From Oceanospirillaceae bacterium UBA1126 (lineage in GTDB: Bacteria > Pseudomonadota > Gammaproteobacteria > Pseudomonadales > Balneatricaceae), in the NCBI GenBank assembly GCA_002312935.1, contig DCAT01000169.1, positions 1-6,555 of the forward strand: 6,555 nt of DNA. Reading direction: 5' to 3'. This document shows positions 1-5,681 of the stretch, in pieces. The notes under the pieces are model-generated. The model was not told the DNA's origin. It did not search any database and saw only the letters and a program-made list of their open reading frames with translations. The first letter of the stretch is position 1, and every line of letters begins with the position of its first letter. The position numbers and the translations under genes were made by a program.

Positions 1-14
1 CCGTCTAACGTGGC

Positions 15-1268
15 TTAGTTCATTATTCCCATAATGGTTTGCATTAAGGTACCCGAGGTATCAAGGGCCTTAGCATTGGCTTGGAAGTTACGCTGGGCAC
101 TAATTAACTTTACGAGTTGTTCTGTAAGATCAACGTTAGATCCCTCCAAGGCGCCACCTTGAATATCACCAAAGCCACCAGACCCTGCTTCACCTAAATC
201 TACAAGGCCAGAGGCATTAGTGGCTTCAAAGCTAGCATTGCCTATCTGTTTCAACCCATTAGGGTTATCAAAGTTAGCCAACATTAATTTGCCCAAGGCC
301 AGCTGTGTGCCATTGGTGTAGTTGGCACGCACAACACCACCTGGATCAATGTCCATACCCGATAACTCACCGCGCGGGTGGCCATCCTGAGACAAAGACA
401 TGACTGAGAAAGGCGCAGAATACTGGCTAGATAAGGTACCGTAATCTAGGGTTAAGCTTAATGGCTTCGCACCCGTAATTAATGTTGCAGGGTCGTAAAC
501 GATCGCCGCTGTGGGTGCAGTCAGCTTGCCGTCTTGGTCAAACGTCAACACGCTATCAGCTGCAGTAGTGGGGGCGATCAGATTACCATCGATATAGAGT
601 TTAGTGTCCCACGTATTGGTGGGTGCTACCGCTGTTGCGTTGGTCGTTTTAAGAAAATACACTGTGGCAAGATGCGGATTTCCTAAAGAGTCGTATGCGG
701 TCATCTGAGTTGACGAGTTAAAGGTATTACTATCATTAGTTGCAAATGCAACTGTAGGTTTAAGAGCCGCATCAGAGGGTAAATTTAAACCTAATTCAAC
801 TTTAGAAGTAACTTTTGGCAATCCCCCAGCTGATGTAAGTTGTAATGACTTAGCAGCATTCAGCCCAGTGGCAATTACAGACCCATCCTCACTCACTGGG
901 AACGCTTGAAGGTACTGACCAGAAGAGTCAACGACATAGTTGTCATTATTAATGCTGAAGGAGCCTGCTCGGGTATATACCGTTTCGGTTGCGCTTAGGT
1001 CTGGACGTAAAGCAAAAAAACCTTCTCCAGAGATGGCCAAGTCTAATGCGTTACCCGACATTTCAATACTGCCCTGGCTAAACTGCTGATTGACGTTTTT
1101 TAAATAGGCACCGTGACCAATGGCACCGGACGTGCTACTAAATAAGTCACCAAAATCAGCACGAGATTTTTTAAAGCCCACAGTGCCTACGTTGGCTATG
1201 TTGTTTGATGTGACACTTAAATCTGCTTGCGCCGAGTTTAGGCCGGTGAGTGAGGTATAGAAAGACAT
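15..1268 (-). CDS. flgE: Flagellar hook protein FlgE
   Basis: FlgE polymerises under the FlgD cap to form the extracellular hook that links rod and filament. The 417-residue product is close to the usual length of about 400. Residues 5-40 are the N-terminal rod/hook helix motif, including SNNIANVGTVGFKKS. Residues 77-84 (LAISGEGFF) are the core motif shared by rod and hook proteins. Residues 191-205 (YDSLGNPHLATVYF) and 293-340 (QDGHPRGELSGMDID followed by YTNGTQLALGKLMLANF) are typical of FlgE. The C-terminal helix at 373-413 (LTEQLVKLISAQRNFQANAK) packs with the N-terminus in the axial subunit. The middle region, about 135-260, is Thr/Ala/Asn-rich and is the variable surface domain. The start ATG at 1268 has a GGAA seven bases upstream. 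It is the last gene of flgBCDE seen here, 56 bases after flgD, and the stop lies 14 bases from the window edge. Confidence 0.97.
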   Translation of the reverse strand: MSFYTSLTGLNSAQADLSVTSNNIANVGTVGFKKSRADFGDLFSSTSGAIGHGAYLKNVNQQFSQGSIEMSGNALDLAISGEGFFALRPDLSATETVYTRAGSFSINNDNYVVDSSGQYLQAFPVSEDGSVIATGLNAAKSLQLTSAGGLPKVTSKVELGLNLPSDAALKPTVAFATNDSNTFNSSTQMTAYDSLGNPHLATVYFLKTTNATAVAPTNTWDTKLYIDGNLIAPTTAADSVLTFDQDGKLTAPTAAIVYDPATLITGAKPLSLTLDYGTLSSQYSAPFSVMSLSQDGHPRGELSGMDIDPGGVVRANYTNGTQLALGKLMLANFDNPNGLKQIGNASFEATNASGLVDLGEAGSGGFGDIQGGALEGSNVDLTEQLVKLISAQRNFQANAKALDTSGTLMQTIMGIMN

Positions 1269-1324
1269 AGACCGATTCCATATTGATGAGATTAAATTAC
1301 ATTTATTTAAATGGCACTGATACG

Positions 1325-1999
1325 CTATTGGCTAATGCGCTTCACATTATTAAAACTAACATTACCTTGCCCCGATACATTGAGGGTAACCTCACCATTC
1401 TTAAGTTGAATACTATTTACTGTGCCATACACTTGCATGGGGGGTGCTTTAGTTTCACCACTTACTAAGGCTGTAGCATTTAGGTGATAGATACCTTCTG
1501 GGGCTTGAGTCCCATCAAGTGTTACACCGTCCCATGAAAATTCTTTTGTGCCTGCTAATTGAGAACCAAGGCCTAAACTAGCCATCACTTCACCATTATC
1601 TGATGTAATTTCAATACGCACGTCGTTGGCCGCTGTCGCTAGGTCTATTGCACCGCCCAGTTGGCCCCCTTTTAGTTGCGCCAAGTTGCCATCCACTAAT
1701 GCTTGTTTACCAATCATGGCCGCAGAGTTACTCATTTGTTGGCCCTGATAAATACTCACTAGTCCGTCAATAGATTCTCCCATTTCGGTGATACCACTAA
1801 CGGTAGAAAACTGTGCCATCTGCCCCATAAACTCACCATTTTCCATCGGTTTCATTGGGTCTTGGTACTTTAGTTGGGCAGTTAGTAGCTTCAAAAAATC
1901 TTCTTGCCCTAGCACTGAGGTTCGATTTACTTCACTATTTTGTGTGGACTCGAATGTTCTAAGGTTTTCGGGTATCGCGTGTGCCACTGATGCAACCAT
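1325..1999 (-). CDS. flgD: Flagellar hook assembly (capping) protein FlgD
   Basis: FlgD caps the distal end of the growing hook and is discarded when the hook is finished. Counting from the second Met (224 residues), positions 33-79 hold the conserved FlgD N-terminal block: DFLKLLTAQLKYQDPMKPM, then GEFMGQMAQFSTVSGITEM. The C-terminal half, about 85-220, is the expected beta-rich part, with a tudor-like portion enclosing an Ig-like insert (VRIEITSDNGEVM ... EFSWDGVTLDGTQAPEGIYHL). Two ATGs lie in tandem at 2002 and 1999. The strong AAGGAG at 2011-2006 is only three bases from the first but six from the second, so I chose 1999; the difference is one residue. It lies between flgC and flgE with gaps of about 60 bases and no promoter that I can see. 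Confidence 0.95.
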   Translation of the reverse strand: MVASVAHAIPENLRTFESTQNSEVNRTSVLGQEDFLKLLTAQLKYQDPMKPMENGEFMGQMAQFSTVSGITEMGESIDGLVSIYQGQQMSNSAAMIGKQALVDGNLAQLKGGQLGGAIDLATAANDVRIEITSDNGEVMASLGLGSQLAGTKEFSWDGVTLDGTQAPEGIYHLNATALVSGETKAPPMQVYGTVNSIQLKNGEVTLNVSGQGNVSFNNVKRISQ

Positions 2000-2005
2000 C
2001 ATTAT

Positions 2006-2011
2006 CTCCTT
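2006..2011 (-). promoter_or_regulatory. Strong ribosome binding site of flgD
   Basis: Reading the minus strand, AAGGAG is followed by ATAATGATG. The spacing is three bases to the first ATG and six to the second, which favours the second as the start. It is the closest match to the Shine-Dalgarno consensus among the genes here. Confidence 0.75.
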
Positions 2012-2062
2012 ATGTTGTTCTTGTTACCTAGACAGTTACGCCTGCTCAGGCAAACCAAAATG

Positions 2063-2476
2063 CTACTTGCCAAGCTGCAACGTACTCATCATCATTTTCT
2101 TTGTCGCATTCATAACTTCCACGTTGGTTTGGTAAGAGCGTGAGGCGTTAGTCATGTCTACCATTTCTTCTATGGAGTTAACGTTAGACATAAACACATA
2201 ACCCTCTTTAGTCGCCATCGGGTTTTGTGGGTCGTAGCGCCTTGTATTTTCTCGCTCGCTAACAAAGATGCCGTTCACTTTCACGCTGGCTTCAAAGTTG
2301 TCTTGGGTGTAATTTTCTATCACTGTTTTAAAAATCGGTTTTTTAGCTTTATACGCTTCATCATAGGTAGAACCCACCACATCTATGTTGGCCAAGTTAC
2401 TGGCAGTGGTATTCATCCGCACCATTTGAGCATTCATAGCAGAACTGGAAATTTTTAAAGCAGTTAACATTGACAT
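2063..2476 (-). CDS. flgC: Flagellar basal-body rod protein FlgC
   Basis: FlgC is a proximal rod subunit, exported by the flagellar type III apparatus and assembled with FlgB, FlgF and FliE across the periplasm. The 137-residue product has the usual family length. The N-terminal helix and rod motif are at residues 3-33 (MNTTASNLANIDVVG). The C-terminal half is canonical: YDPQNPMATKEGYVFMSNVN at 81-100, then IEEMVDMTNASRSYQTNVEV at 102-121. The stretch after SNLAN (residues 31-50, IDVVGSTYDEAYKAKKPIFK) is more divergent than in typical FlgC, which usually reads A-x-T then a G-x-P-Y-R motif. ATG at 2476 is preceded by GAGA about eight bases upstream; a second in-frame ATG two codons later is possible. 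It lies 48 bases after flgB and is clearly co-transcribed. Confidence 0.96.
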   Translation of the reverse strand: MSMLTALKISSSAMNAQMVRMNTTASNLANIDVVGSTYDEAYKAKKPIFKTVIENYTQDNFEASVKVNGIFVSERENTRRYDPQNPMATKEGYVFMSNVNSIEEMVDMTNASRSYQTNVEVMNATKKMMMSTLQLGK

Positions 2477-2524
2477 TGTGCTGTTCTCTATTGGCTTAGG
2501 GTAACGCAGTGAGCTAGGCTTGGC

Positions 2525-2917
2525 TTATTCGCCACGCAAAGCGCTCATGACGCCTTTAATTCGACTATTTAAAAAAGTGGATGTGGCCTGGTAGCGAAGG
2601 GAGTTTTCTGTAAACAGATTGTTTTCTGTGTTAACTTCCACTGTGTTGCCATCTATAGAGGCGCTATTGGGCATTCGGTACTTAATCATGCCGTCGCCCT
2701 GTAGGGCTTGATAGTTGCTCACACCAATGTGCCGGCTATGGCTTGTGCGCATGGTATTGCCTTTCGTGGCTGCCATTACGCTGCTAAAATCAATATCACG
2801 TGCCTTGTAGTTGGGCGTATCTGCATTGGCAATATTAGATGCCAATACCGTAGTCCGCTGTTCGCGCAGCATTAAGGCGGTGGCGTGAACGCCTAGTGGA
2901 TTTTGTAAAAGACTCAT
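2525..2917 (-). CDS. flgB: Flagellar basal-body rod protein FlgB
   Basis: FlgB is a proximal rod subunit and the first gene of the minus-strand rod/hook operon. The 130-residue product matches the usual length. Residues 4-44 hold the rod-protein N-terminal region with the diagnostic motif SNIANADTPNYKARDIDF (27-44). The C-terminal helix, about 95-128 (NTVEVNTENNLFTENSLRYQ at 89-108, then the last helix ending KGVMSALRGE), matches the FlgB signature in which VEVNTE replaces the VDVDxE of homologues. The ATG at 2917 has GTGAG with GAG five bases upstream. A sigma-54-type promoter lies about 52 bases upstream of the ATG (its predicted start of transcription is near 2969), so flgB probably heads an RpoN-dependent transcript that includes flgC, flgD and flgE. 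Confidence 0.97.
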   Translation of the reverse strand: MSLLQNPLGVHATALMLREQRTTVLASNIANADTPNYKARDIDFSSVMAATKGNTMRTSHSRHIGVSNYQALQGDGMIKYRMPNSASIDGNTVEVNTENNLFTENSLRYQATSTFLNSRIKGVMSALRGE

Positions 2918-2979
2918 AATTGCTCACTACGTTTGTTAACTGTTTAGAGGCCTGAATATGCCCACTACACAGCTACTAA

Positions 2980-2996
2980 AGCAACGATTGTGCCAA
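2980..2996 (-). promoter_or_regulatory. Sigma-54 (RpoN) -24/-12 promoter of flgBCDE
   Basis: The minus strand reads TTGGCACAATCGTTGCT. The RpoN consensus is YTGGCACG-N4-TTGCW; only one base of the fixed positions differs, and the invariant GG and GC are separated by exactly ten bases. It faces flgB, and transcription would start near 2969, giving a leader of about 52 bases. Rod and hook operons of polarly flagellated Vibrio and Pseudomonas are known to use RpoN with a bacterial enhancer-binding protein (FlrC/FleR type), so the context fits. The AT-rich stretch at about 2997-3060 lies just upstream, where an activator or bending protein could bind, but I recognise no specific enhancer site. 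Confidence 0.85.
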
Positions 2997-3038
2997 TATA
3001 AAAAAATTGTTATTTTTCATAATGTTAGAAATTATTTT

Positions 3039-4175
3039 ATGATGTATTTAGTATCCAATATCCACAAGTGGCAAGGCCTTGCCGCTAAGTTAATACCCGG
3101 TAAATGGCTGGCATTAGTGGTCTATTTTGGGCTGGCTACAACAGCTTCTCATGCCGCACAGTGGCAGGCCCATGAAGACATTTATCAAGCAGTTAATGCA
3201 TTTTCTCAACAACAGTTAGGTGGTCATGCCGGCACCACTAAGCTAGACGAACGCAGTCGCTACGCCCTGTGCAAAACCCCACTACAGGTAACACTGCCCT
3301 TTAACAACCAAAAAACGGTAAAAGTGGTTTGTGATGAAACCCTTAACACTAACAAACCCAGTTGGTCGTTATACCTATCGATTAAAGTGAAAATTAACAC
3401 CCAAGCCTGGCGTGTAGTGACTGCCATTACAGAACAAGGCACTATTAATGCAAACCAAGTCGCCTTAATGGCTTATACCGGCAATAGTACTGACACCAGC
3501 AACAACTTAATCAACGGCGACACCAACCCTATTGGCAAACAAGTTAAACGCCAGTTAAACCCAGGCCACTGGCTTAGCACTAAGGATTTTAGTCAGTTAC
3601 AAGTGCTGTGGCGCGCAGCAGAAGACATTCCTCAAGGCAACGTTATTGCCGCAAAGCACTTAACTGCTAGCAAAGAATCTATCTACACCAGCAGCCCTAA
3701 TGGTGTTACCAACAAGAACCAACTACTAGGCCAGTTAGCAAAAAGGTATATAAAAGCGGGCAAATTGCTAGATAAAAATGATGTCGAAGGTCAGCAACGT
3801 GTGGTTATTAGTAGCCAAGCATTAGCTATGGGCAGAGAGCTCATCACCCAAGACCTCGCCATGGCATGGGTGCCAGATCACAAGCTACGAAAAATAGAGT
3901 TTATGCGCAAAGAAGCGCTAGTAGGTTGGGTTACCAAACGCTATATCGCCAGTAACACACCCTTAACTAAAGACATGTTACGCCAAGCCTACTTGGTGAC
4001 TAAAGGTAGCCAGGTACGCTTACAAATTAATTTGGATACCTACCAAATCTCTAGCCAAGCACAGGCTTTGTCTAATGGCAATTTGGGTGATACAGTTGAC
4101 GTTAAAGTAATGCCCAGTGGCTTAATAAAGCGTGGCTTAGTGGTTGCTAAAGGCCAATTAGAACTCATCAATTAG
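3039..4175 (+). CDS. flgA: Flagellar P-ring assembly chaperone FlgA, enlarged form with repeated SAF-like domain
   Basis: FlgA is a periplasmic chaperone for assembly of the FlgI P-ring around the rod. From 3039 it has 378 residues, against about 220-240 usually. In the reading frame counted from 2958, residues 51-66 are a hydrophobic signal-peptide core ending ASHA before AQW. The N-terminal domain (67-150) carries the family Cys pair (C105, C125) and SWSLYLSIKVKI. Three SAF-like repeats follow (155-343), then the usual C-terminal beta domain (345-405: GSQVRLQINLDTY, GNLGDTVDVKVMPSG). Start choice: an ATG at 2958 has a better Shine-Dalgarno (GAGG, seven bases) and would add 27 residues. That extension runs through the flgB promoter, is AT-rich, and would put about 50 residues before the signal core. 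I therefore prefer 3039/3042, which has only a weak AGAA upstream. The start is uncertain; the identity is not. Confidence 0.9.
   Translation: MMYLVSNIHKWQGLAAKLIPGKWLALVVYFGLATTASHAAQWQAHEDIYQAVNAFSQQQLGGHAGTTKLDERSRYALCKTPLQVTLPFNNQKTVKVVCDETLNTNKPSWSLYLSIKVKINTQAWRVVTAITEQGTINANQVALMAYTGNSTDTSNNLINGDTNPIGKQVKRQLNPGHWLSTKDFSQLQVLWRAAEDIPQGNVIAAKHLTASKESIYTSSPNGVTNKNQLLGQLAKRYIKAGKLLDKNDVEGQQRVVISSQALAMGRELITQDLAMAWVPDHKLRKIEFMRKEALVGWVTKRYIASNTPLTKDMLRQAYLVTKGSQVRLQINLDTYQISSQAQALSNGNLGDTVDVKVMPSGLIKRGLVVAKGQLELIN
3420..3986 (+). repeat. Three tandem SAF-like protein repeats inside flgA
   Basis: Counting residues from 2958, the repeats are about 155-212, 221-278 and 286-343. Repeats 2 and 3 align without gaps over 58 residues at a fixed 65-residue offset: G227/G292, L235/L300, G258/G323 and KRYI at 262-265/327-330. 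Repeat 1 joins at the same offset with one extra residue: G161, then IGKQVKRQLNPGHWLSTKDF (192-211). The shared pattern is G, about 31 residues, G-x-x-x-K-R-x-I/L, then a hydrophobic residue followed by a lysine. This pattern is the SAF domain of ordinary FlgA, where it occurs once. DNA identity between copies is low by eye, so the duplication is old. Confidence 0.7.
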
Positions 4176-4193
4176 ACACATCAAAAGGTATTT

Positions 4194-4234
4194 TAGCGAT
4201 TTTTAACATTTTATTTAAATTAAATGCTATTTTT
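4194..4234 (+). terminator. Possible weak terminator or attenuator after flgA
   Basis: TAGC (4194-4197) and ATTT (4199-4202) can pair with AAAT (4222-4225) and GCTA (4226-4229), with one bulged G and a 19-base loop, followed at once by five T (4230-4234). The stem is AT-rich and weak, so it may only slow polymerase or be chance. It sits directly in front of the sigma-28 promoter of flgM, where a partial stop between flgA and flgM would make sense. Confidence 0.22.
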
Positions 4235-4236
4235 AC

Positions 4237-4263
4237 TTAAGTTTTTACTTAGCCTGCCGATAG
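4237..4263 (+). promoter_or_regulatory. Sigma-28 (FliA) promoter of flgM
   Basis: TTAAGTTT (4237-4244), eleven bases, then GCCGATAG (4256-4263). The enterobacterial FliA consensus is TAAAGTTT-N11-GCCGATAA, so seven of eight bases match in each half with the exact spacing. Transcription would begin near 4271, giving a leader of about 40 bases to the flgM start. A sigma-28 promoter in front of flgM, in addition to read-through from flgA, is the known feedback arrangement by which late expression replenishes the anti-sigma factor as it is secreted. Confidence 0.85.
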
Positions 4264-4310
4264 TAACTGTGAAGATGGAAAGGTAGGTTTAATAAGGTTA
4301 GAGGTGAAAC

Positions 4311-4661
4311 GTGAACGAAATCAATCATCAGTATCGAGGAGTAACAACTGGCCGACCAAACGGTGCTGTCACTCAACCGGCTAATAATACTCAGGGCGGT
4401 CAACAACAATCACAAGTAGCGCAAAGTCAGCCTTTGGTACAACAAACTAAAACAGGGCCGAATCAAGGCGCGGATCAAGTTAAGCTTACACCAGCGGCAC
4501 AAACGTTACTGCACATGACCCAAGCAAGTAAAGGCATTAGTGACGTTAACCAAGAAAAGGTTAATAGCATTAAGCAGTCCCTAGAAATTGGTGAGTTCCC
4601 TATTAATCCAGCACGTATTGCTGAAAAAATGACTAGCTTAGAAAAGCTAATTCAAGGATAA
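4311..4661 (+). CDS. flgM: Anti-sigma-28 factor FlgM
   Basis: FlgM binds sigma-28 (FliA) and holds it inactive until the hook is complete, then leaves through the flagellar export channel. The product is 116 residues, slightly longer than the roughly 97 of Salmonella. Residues 1-50 are Gln/Asn-rich and low in complexity, as expected for the disordered export end. DQVKLTPAAQTL (55-66) begins the conserved part. The sigma-binding helices fill 79-114, with the family core VNSIKQSLEIGEFPINPARI (84-103). Translation begins at a GTG (4311) with GAGG six bases upstream; no upstream ATG in frame competes. It is driven by the sigma-28 promoter just upstream, perhaps also by flgA read-through, and is followed after seven bases by flgN. 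Confidence 0.95.
   Translation: MNEINHQYRGVTTGRPNGAVTQPANNTQGGQQQSQVAQSQPLVQQTKTGPNQGADQVKLTPAAQTLLHMTQASKGISDVNQEKVNSIKQSLEIGEFPINPARIAEKMTSLEKLIQG
4655..4658 (+). promoter_or_regulatory. Ribosome binding site deciding the TTG start of flgN
   Basis: AGGA, overlapping the flgM stop codon region (TAA at 4659-4661), lies ten bases before a TTG at 4669. There is no in-frame ATG near the N-terminus, so TTG is the best start. The overlap with the end of flgM suggests coupled translation. Confidence 0.5.
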
Positions 4662-4668
4662 CTCACCT

Positions 4669-5139
4669 TTGCTGCCAACACGACAAGACGATTTCAATGG
4701 CCACCTAACGCAAGCCATTGCTGATGCGCAGCAATTGCAGAGCACCCTTAACTTAGAATACGAATACCTGAAAAGTAGTGATTTGAAGGCTTTTCAGGAG
4801 CTTCAAGCGCGCAAACAGCATGACGTGCAAACCATTCAGCTATTCGATGCGTTGCGAAACCAGTTTTGCACGGCTTCAGGTATCGACAGAGAAGATCAAA
4901 ACTTTAGCCAACACCTACCTCTATCACAGCAGACAATGTGGCAACAGTTGTTAGATTTATTAGCTGCTTGTGACAAGATCCATCGCACTAGTGATTTTTT
5001 TATGCGCATTAAATTAGAATCAATTAATAAAGCGCTGGACACGTTAGAGCTTAATAGCCCAGCAACCAGTACAAACCTATACAACAATTTAGGTAATACC
5101 TTTAAAGCTAATATCGGCCGCAGCCTTTATAAGGCCTAA
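4669..5139 (+). CDS. flgN: Flagellar export chaperone FlgN
   Basis: FlgN is the cytoplasmic chaperone that keeps the hook-filament junction proteins FlgK and FlgL unpolymerised and delivers them to the export gate. The 156-residue product has the usual size. Residues 12-65 form a long helix with the FlgN pattern: LQSTLNLEYEYLKSSDL (23-39), then FQELQARKQHDV (42-53), which supplies the E-x-x-x-L and K positions of the family. A second helical region covers 87-126. The C-terminal tail NLYNNLGNTFKANIGRSLYKA (136-156, with T-F and G-R) resembles the Tyr-Gly-rich tail of other FlgN proteins. It starts at an unusual TTG, with AGGA ten bases upstream. It follows flgM by seven bases, so the two are almost certainly one transcript and probably translationally coupled. 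Confidence 0.88.
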   Translation: MLPTRQDDFNGHLTQAIADAQQLQSTLNLEYEYLKSSDLKAFQELQARKQHDVQTIQLFDALRNQFCTASGIDREDQNFSQHLPLSQQTMWQQLLDLLAACDKIHRTSDFFMRIKLESINKALDTLELNSPATSTNLYNNLGNTFKANIGRSLYKA

Positions 5140-5193
5140 ATAACAGAACTAACTTAACTTACTCTATCTAAATTTAAATAGCAGAGCGTTTTT

Positions 5194-5661
5194 ATGGCCA
5201 TCTTTAACACCTTAGCAAACAACCCTCAGCTAACCTTATTGATACTGCTGGTAATGCTTAGCCTATTGGCTTTAGTCACAAGCTTGGCGGCTCTTTTGTT
5301 GGAGCGCCAAGGAAGCCAACTGTTGCTCCAGCGTCTATCAGACTTGGGCTACCAACTTTTAGAGCAGCAGGAAGATTACAAAAAAATAGAGATGCAACAG
5401 ATTTTAGCTGCCAAACACCAGCGATCTACAGACCAAGTACTACAAGATATCTACGGCTTAATCGATGCTAATAACCAAAAGTTAGATCGCATCAAAGACC
5501 AAGCTAGCCCAAATGGAGCATTATCTACACAAGTGCCAAGCCAAAGTAATTATGAACACGCCATACGGATGGCTAAAGAGGGTTTGCCTGGCGAAAAAAT
5601 CCAACACCTGTGCGGCCTCACAGAAGGTGAGGTCACCCTCATTTTAGACCTGCACCAATAG
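5194..5661 (+). CDS. Membrane-anchored coiled-coil DUF2802 protein
   Basis: The function is not established. The 155-residue product has one strongly hydrophobic segment at 13-36, then a charged, Gln-rich helix likely to form a coiled coil (38-102, e.g. LLERQGSQLLLQRLSDLGYQ). A short variable linker leads to a C-terminal domain of about 35 residues: YEHAIRMAKEGLPGEKI (120-136), then HLCGLTEGEVTLILDLH (138-154). This tail has the A-x-x-L/M-x-x-x-G ... C-G-L-x-x-x-E-x-x-L pattern of DUF2802 and looks like a small helix-turn-helix fold. The architecture recalls Bacillus SwrB, an activator of the flagellar export apparatus, but that is only analogy. DUF2802 genes usually sit in flagellar/chemotaxis loci, often beside cheW; here it follows flgN by 54 bases with no clear promoter. 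The ATG at 5194 has AGAG seven bases upstream. Confidence 0.8.
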   Translation: MAIFNTLANNPQLTLLILLVMLSLLALVTSLAALLLERQGSQLLLQRLSDLGYQLLEQQEDYKKIEMQQILAAKHQRSTDQVLQDIYGLIDANNQKLDRIKDQASPNGALSTQVPSQSNYEHAIRMAKEGLPGEKIQHLCGLTEGEVTLILDLHQ

Positions 5662-5681
5662 GCCTTATTCAGATCACCTTC
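5623..5681. terminator. Inverted repeat spanning the convergent gene ends
   Basis: GAAGGTGA (5623-5630) is the exact reverse complement of TCACCTTC (5674-5681), enclosing both stop codons and the 7-base gap between the DUF2802 gene and the FlhB-like gene. The loop is 43 bases and there is no T-run, so a classical terminator is doubtful. A smaller hairpin GGTGA-GG-TCACC (5626-5637) competes with it. Convergent transcripts this close need some stop, and this is the only symmetrical structure I can see. Confidence 0.2.

Noticed and set aside
298..314. RpoN-like TGGCAC ... TGGCC on the minus strand inside flgE
   Set aside because: The spacing fits, but the -12 element is TGGC rather than TTGC. 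It lies within coding sequence for a C-terminal part of FlgE with no gene start near.
1283..1468. Small plus-strand open frames opposite flgD, flgC, flgN and the FliK-like gene
   Set aside because: They are shadows of well-supported genes on the other strand, with no family resemblance and no ribosome sites.
2040..2051. GCCTGCTCAGGC palindrome between flgC and flgD
   Set aside because: A four-base stem with a four-base loop and no T-run is too weak for a terminator, and the genes are clearly one operon.
2977..2999. TAAA ... GCCAATAT on the plus strand as a sigma-28 promoter for flgA
   Set aside because: Only 11 bases separate TAAA from GCC, where the FliA consensus needs 15. It is the complement side of the sigma-54 site.
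3437..3452. Second RpoN-like site on the plus strand, AGGCAC ... ATGCA with GG-N10-GC spacing
   Set aside because: It lies deep inside the flgA coding sequence with no gene start nearby downstream, and its -12 half (ATGC) is a poorer match. Probably chance.
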